Below, in pieces: positions 5,433-6,114 of a stretch of DNA of 6,114 nucleotides. The notes under the pieces are model-generated. The model had not been told where the DNA came from and did not search any database. It was given only the letters and a program-made list of their open reading frames with translations. The translations under genes and the position numbers were made by a program. This stretch comes from Rickettsiales bacterium (GTDB taxonomy: Bacteria; Pseudomonadota; Alphaproteobacteria; Rs-D84), in NCBI GenBank assembly GCA_031259365.1, contig JAIRLP010000075.1, positions 1 through 6,114 on the forward strand, given 5' to 3'. Position 1 is the stretch's first letter; each line of letters begins with the position of its first letter.

Positions 5433-5470
5433 ATGCCCCTTTTCTGTTTAGGAAACGGGACGGGTGGCAT
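5433..5470 (+). other. Imperfect stem-loop between the two fibre-like genes
   Basis: ATGCC (5433-5437) pairs with GGCAT (5466-5470). CC pairs with GG after a one-base bulge, and an inner eight-pair stem TTCTGTTT/AAACGGGA (5442-5449 with 5453-5460, including G-U pairs) closes on a 3-base loop. The hairpin starts 15 bases after the stop of the preceding gene. No T-run follows, so it is a poor intrinsic terminator. RNA processing, mRNA stability or attenuation would fit a co-transcribed pair; I see no separate promoter for the downstream gene. Confidence 0.5.
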
Positions 5471-5495
5471 TGATATATATAAAGGAAGAAAAAAG

Positions 5496-6114
5496 ATGAA
5501 AAAGAAAATAATATTCTCTGGCTTTATGGCGGCAATATTGCTAAGTGCCGGTGCTAATGCTGCTCAGATCGCAAGTAAAGAATACGTAGATGCACAAAAC
5601 ACTGCGCAGACTACAACTATTTTGGATACTGTTGATACAAAGTTGGCGAATTATTCCACCACAACAGACGTTAATACTTCCATTACTAACATCGTAGCAA
5701 GTGCAATCAATGACGCTGTTAATGATGTTGATACTGACGTTGCAAGCAAAGCGGACAAAGTAAATTCTGCGACAAGTGGTAATTTGGCTGGATTGGATGG
5801 ATCGGGTAACCTGACAGATTCGGGCATTTCCCCAACAAGTATTCAAACATCAATCTCAGCCAAGGCGGATACTTCAGATTTGAAAGCGCTGGCAAAAAAA
5901 GATACAGTTGCAACAGATGATATCGACGCTGCTGCCGTCACAGCAGCCAAGATCGCCACTAATGCTGTTATAACGGCTGGTATTGCTGACGGGAATGTTA
6001 CGAAAGCCAAATTGGCAAGTGAAGTTCAGACATCTTTGGGCAAAGCAGATAGTGCATTGCAGTCTGCCGATATCTCGGGTCTGGCAACTCAGACAGATGT
6101 AACAAATAGCTTGG
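5496..6114 (+). CDS. Secreted tail-fibre-like repeat protein, 3' end outside window
   Basis: 206 residues are visible; the frame is open at the window end. Residues 1-22 are a Sec signal peptide (ANA|AQ), followed by QIASKEYVDAQ. YSTTTDVNTSITNIVASAI (53-71), SKADKVNSATSGNLAGLDGSGNLTDSG (84-110), SAKADTSDLKALAKKDTVATDDI (121-143) and VTKAKLASEVQTSLGKADSALQ (168-189) recall repeated segments of phage tail fibres, and several match the preceding gene. Residues 145-174 hold three degenerate ten-residue units (AAAVTAAKIA, TNAVITAGIA, DGNVTKAKLA). The visible part has no collagen triplets and no Ala/Ser-rich leader, unlike its neighbour. The start is supported by the signal peptide and by AAGGAAG (5482-5488) 7 bases upstream. 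It lies 77 bases beyond the upstream stop and is probably co-transcribed. An adhesive or surface-fibre role is inference. Confidence 0.8.
   Translation, partial: MKKKIIFSGFMAAILLSAGANAAQIASKEYVDAQNTAQTTTILDTVDTKLANYSTTTDVNTSITNIVASAINDAVNDVDTDVASKADKVNSATSGNLAGLDGSGNLTDSGISPTSIQTSISAKADTSDLKALAKKDTVATDDIDAAAVTAAKIATNAVITAGIADGNVTKAKLASEVQTSLGKADSALQSADISGLATQTDVTNSL
5928..6017 (+). repeat. Three tandem 30-base (10-residue) degenerate repeats within the fibre-like gene
   Basis: Units 5928-5957, 5958-5987 and 5988-6017 encode AAAVTAAKIA, TNAVITAGIA and DGNVTKAKLA. The V-x-x-x-(K/G)-(I/L)-A pattern holds at a spacing of exactly ten residues. The corresponding place in the upstream gene has a single unit (DANVTKAKLA). 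Confidence 0.65.

Noticed and set aside
5471..5481. TATATATA before the gene at 5496 as a -10 box
   Set aside because: No -35 element at a suitable distance, and transcription would start inside the ribosome binding site.
5928..6017. CRISPR-like or other spaced repeat array
   Set aside because: The 30-base periodicity is in frame, degenerate at the DNA level and preserved in the protein, with no spacers; it is a protein repeat.
4240..6114. Prophage tail-fibre genes
   Set aside because: The modules resemble tail fibres, but both proteins begin with Sec signal peptides and no phage structural, lysis or integration gene is nearby; an exported surface protein is the better reading.

Overview
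The window looks chromosomal and alphaproteobacterial. The main reasons are the run ftsE-ftsX-DUF218/YdcF-plsC, an arrangement familiar from Alphaproteobacteria, and a Pal of the alphaproteobacterial type. The DNA is AT-rich. The right-hand genes have signal peptides followed by phrases such as 'ASKEYVDAQ', 'GNLAGLDGSGNLTDSG' and 'KADTALQ', which resemble secreted repeat proteins of gut-associated alphaproteobacterial MAGs. That placement is inference from remembered resemblance, not a search result.

Layout. (1) Bases 1-2583, minus strand, form a compact four-gene operon read right to left: ftsE (2583-1789), ftsX (1786-935), a YdcF/SanA-like DUF218 protein (930-421), and a PlsC-type acyltransferase starting at 389 and leaving the window at base 1. 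Only 2, 4 and 31 bases separate the genes. (2) Bases 2584-2923 are non-coding. They hold the presumed ftsE promoter, several palindromes and an unexpected inverted duplication (2588-2619 against 2821-2852, 29 of 32 bases alike), ending in the pal terminator. (3) pal lies alone on the minus strand (3328-2924). (4) A divergent intergenic region (3329-3469) carries promoters for pal and for the plus-strand surface block. (5) The surface block contains an outer-membrane beta-barrel (3470-4183), a 392-residue secreted protein with an Ala/Ser-rich stretch, a short collagen-like segment and tail-fibre-like modules (4240-5418), and a second secreted fibre-like protein sharing modules with it (5496 to beyond the window end).

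How the genes fit together. The left half and pal are envelope housekeeping: FtsEX couples ATP hydrolysis to septal peptidoglycan hydrolysis, Pal tethers the outer membrane to peptidoglycan, PlsC makes phosphatidic acid, and the DUF218 protein is a membrane-anchored envelope protein of unclear function. The right half is accessory-looking surface equipment: a barrel plus tandem repeat proteins that appear to evolve by gain and loss of short modules. I see no CRISPR array, tRNA, rRNA, transposase or recognisable defence system. The strongest leads are the modular fibre pair and the unexplained inverted duplication next to the ftsE start codon.
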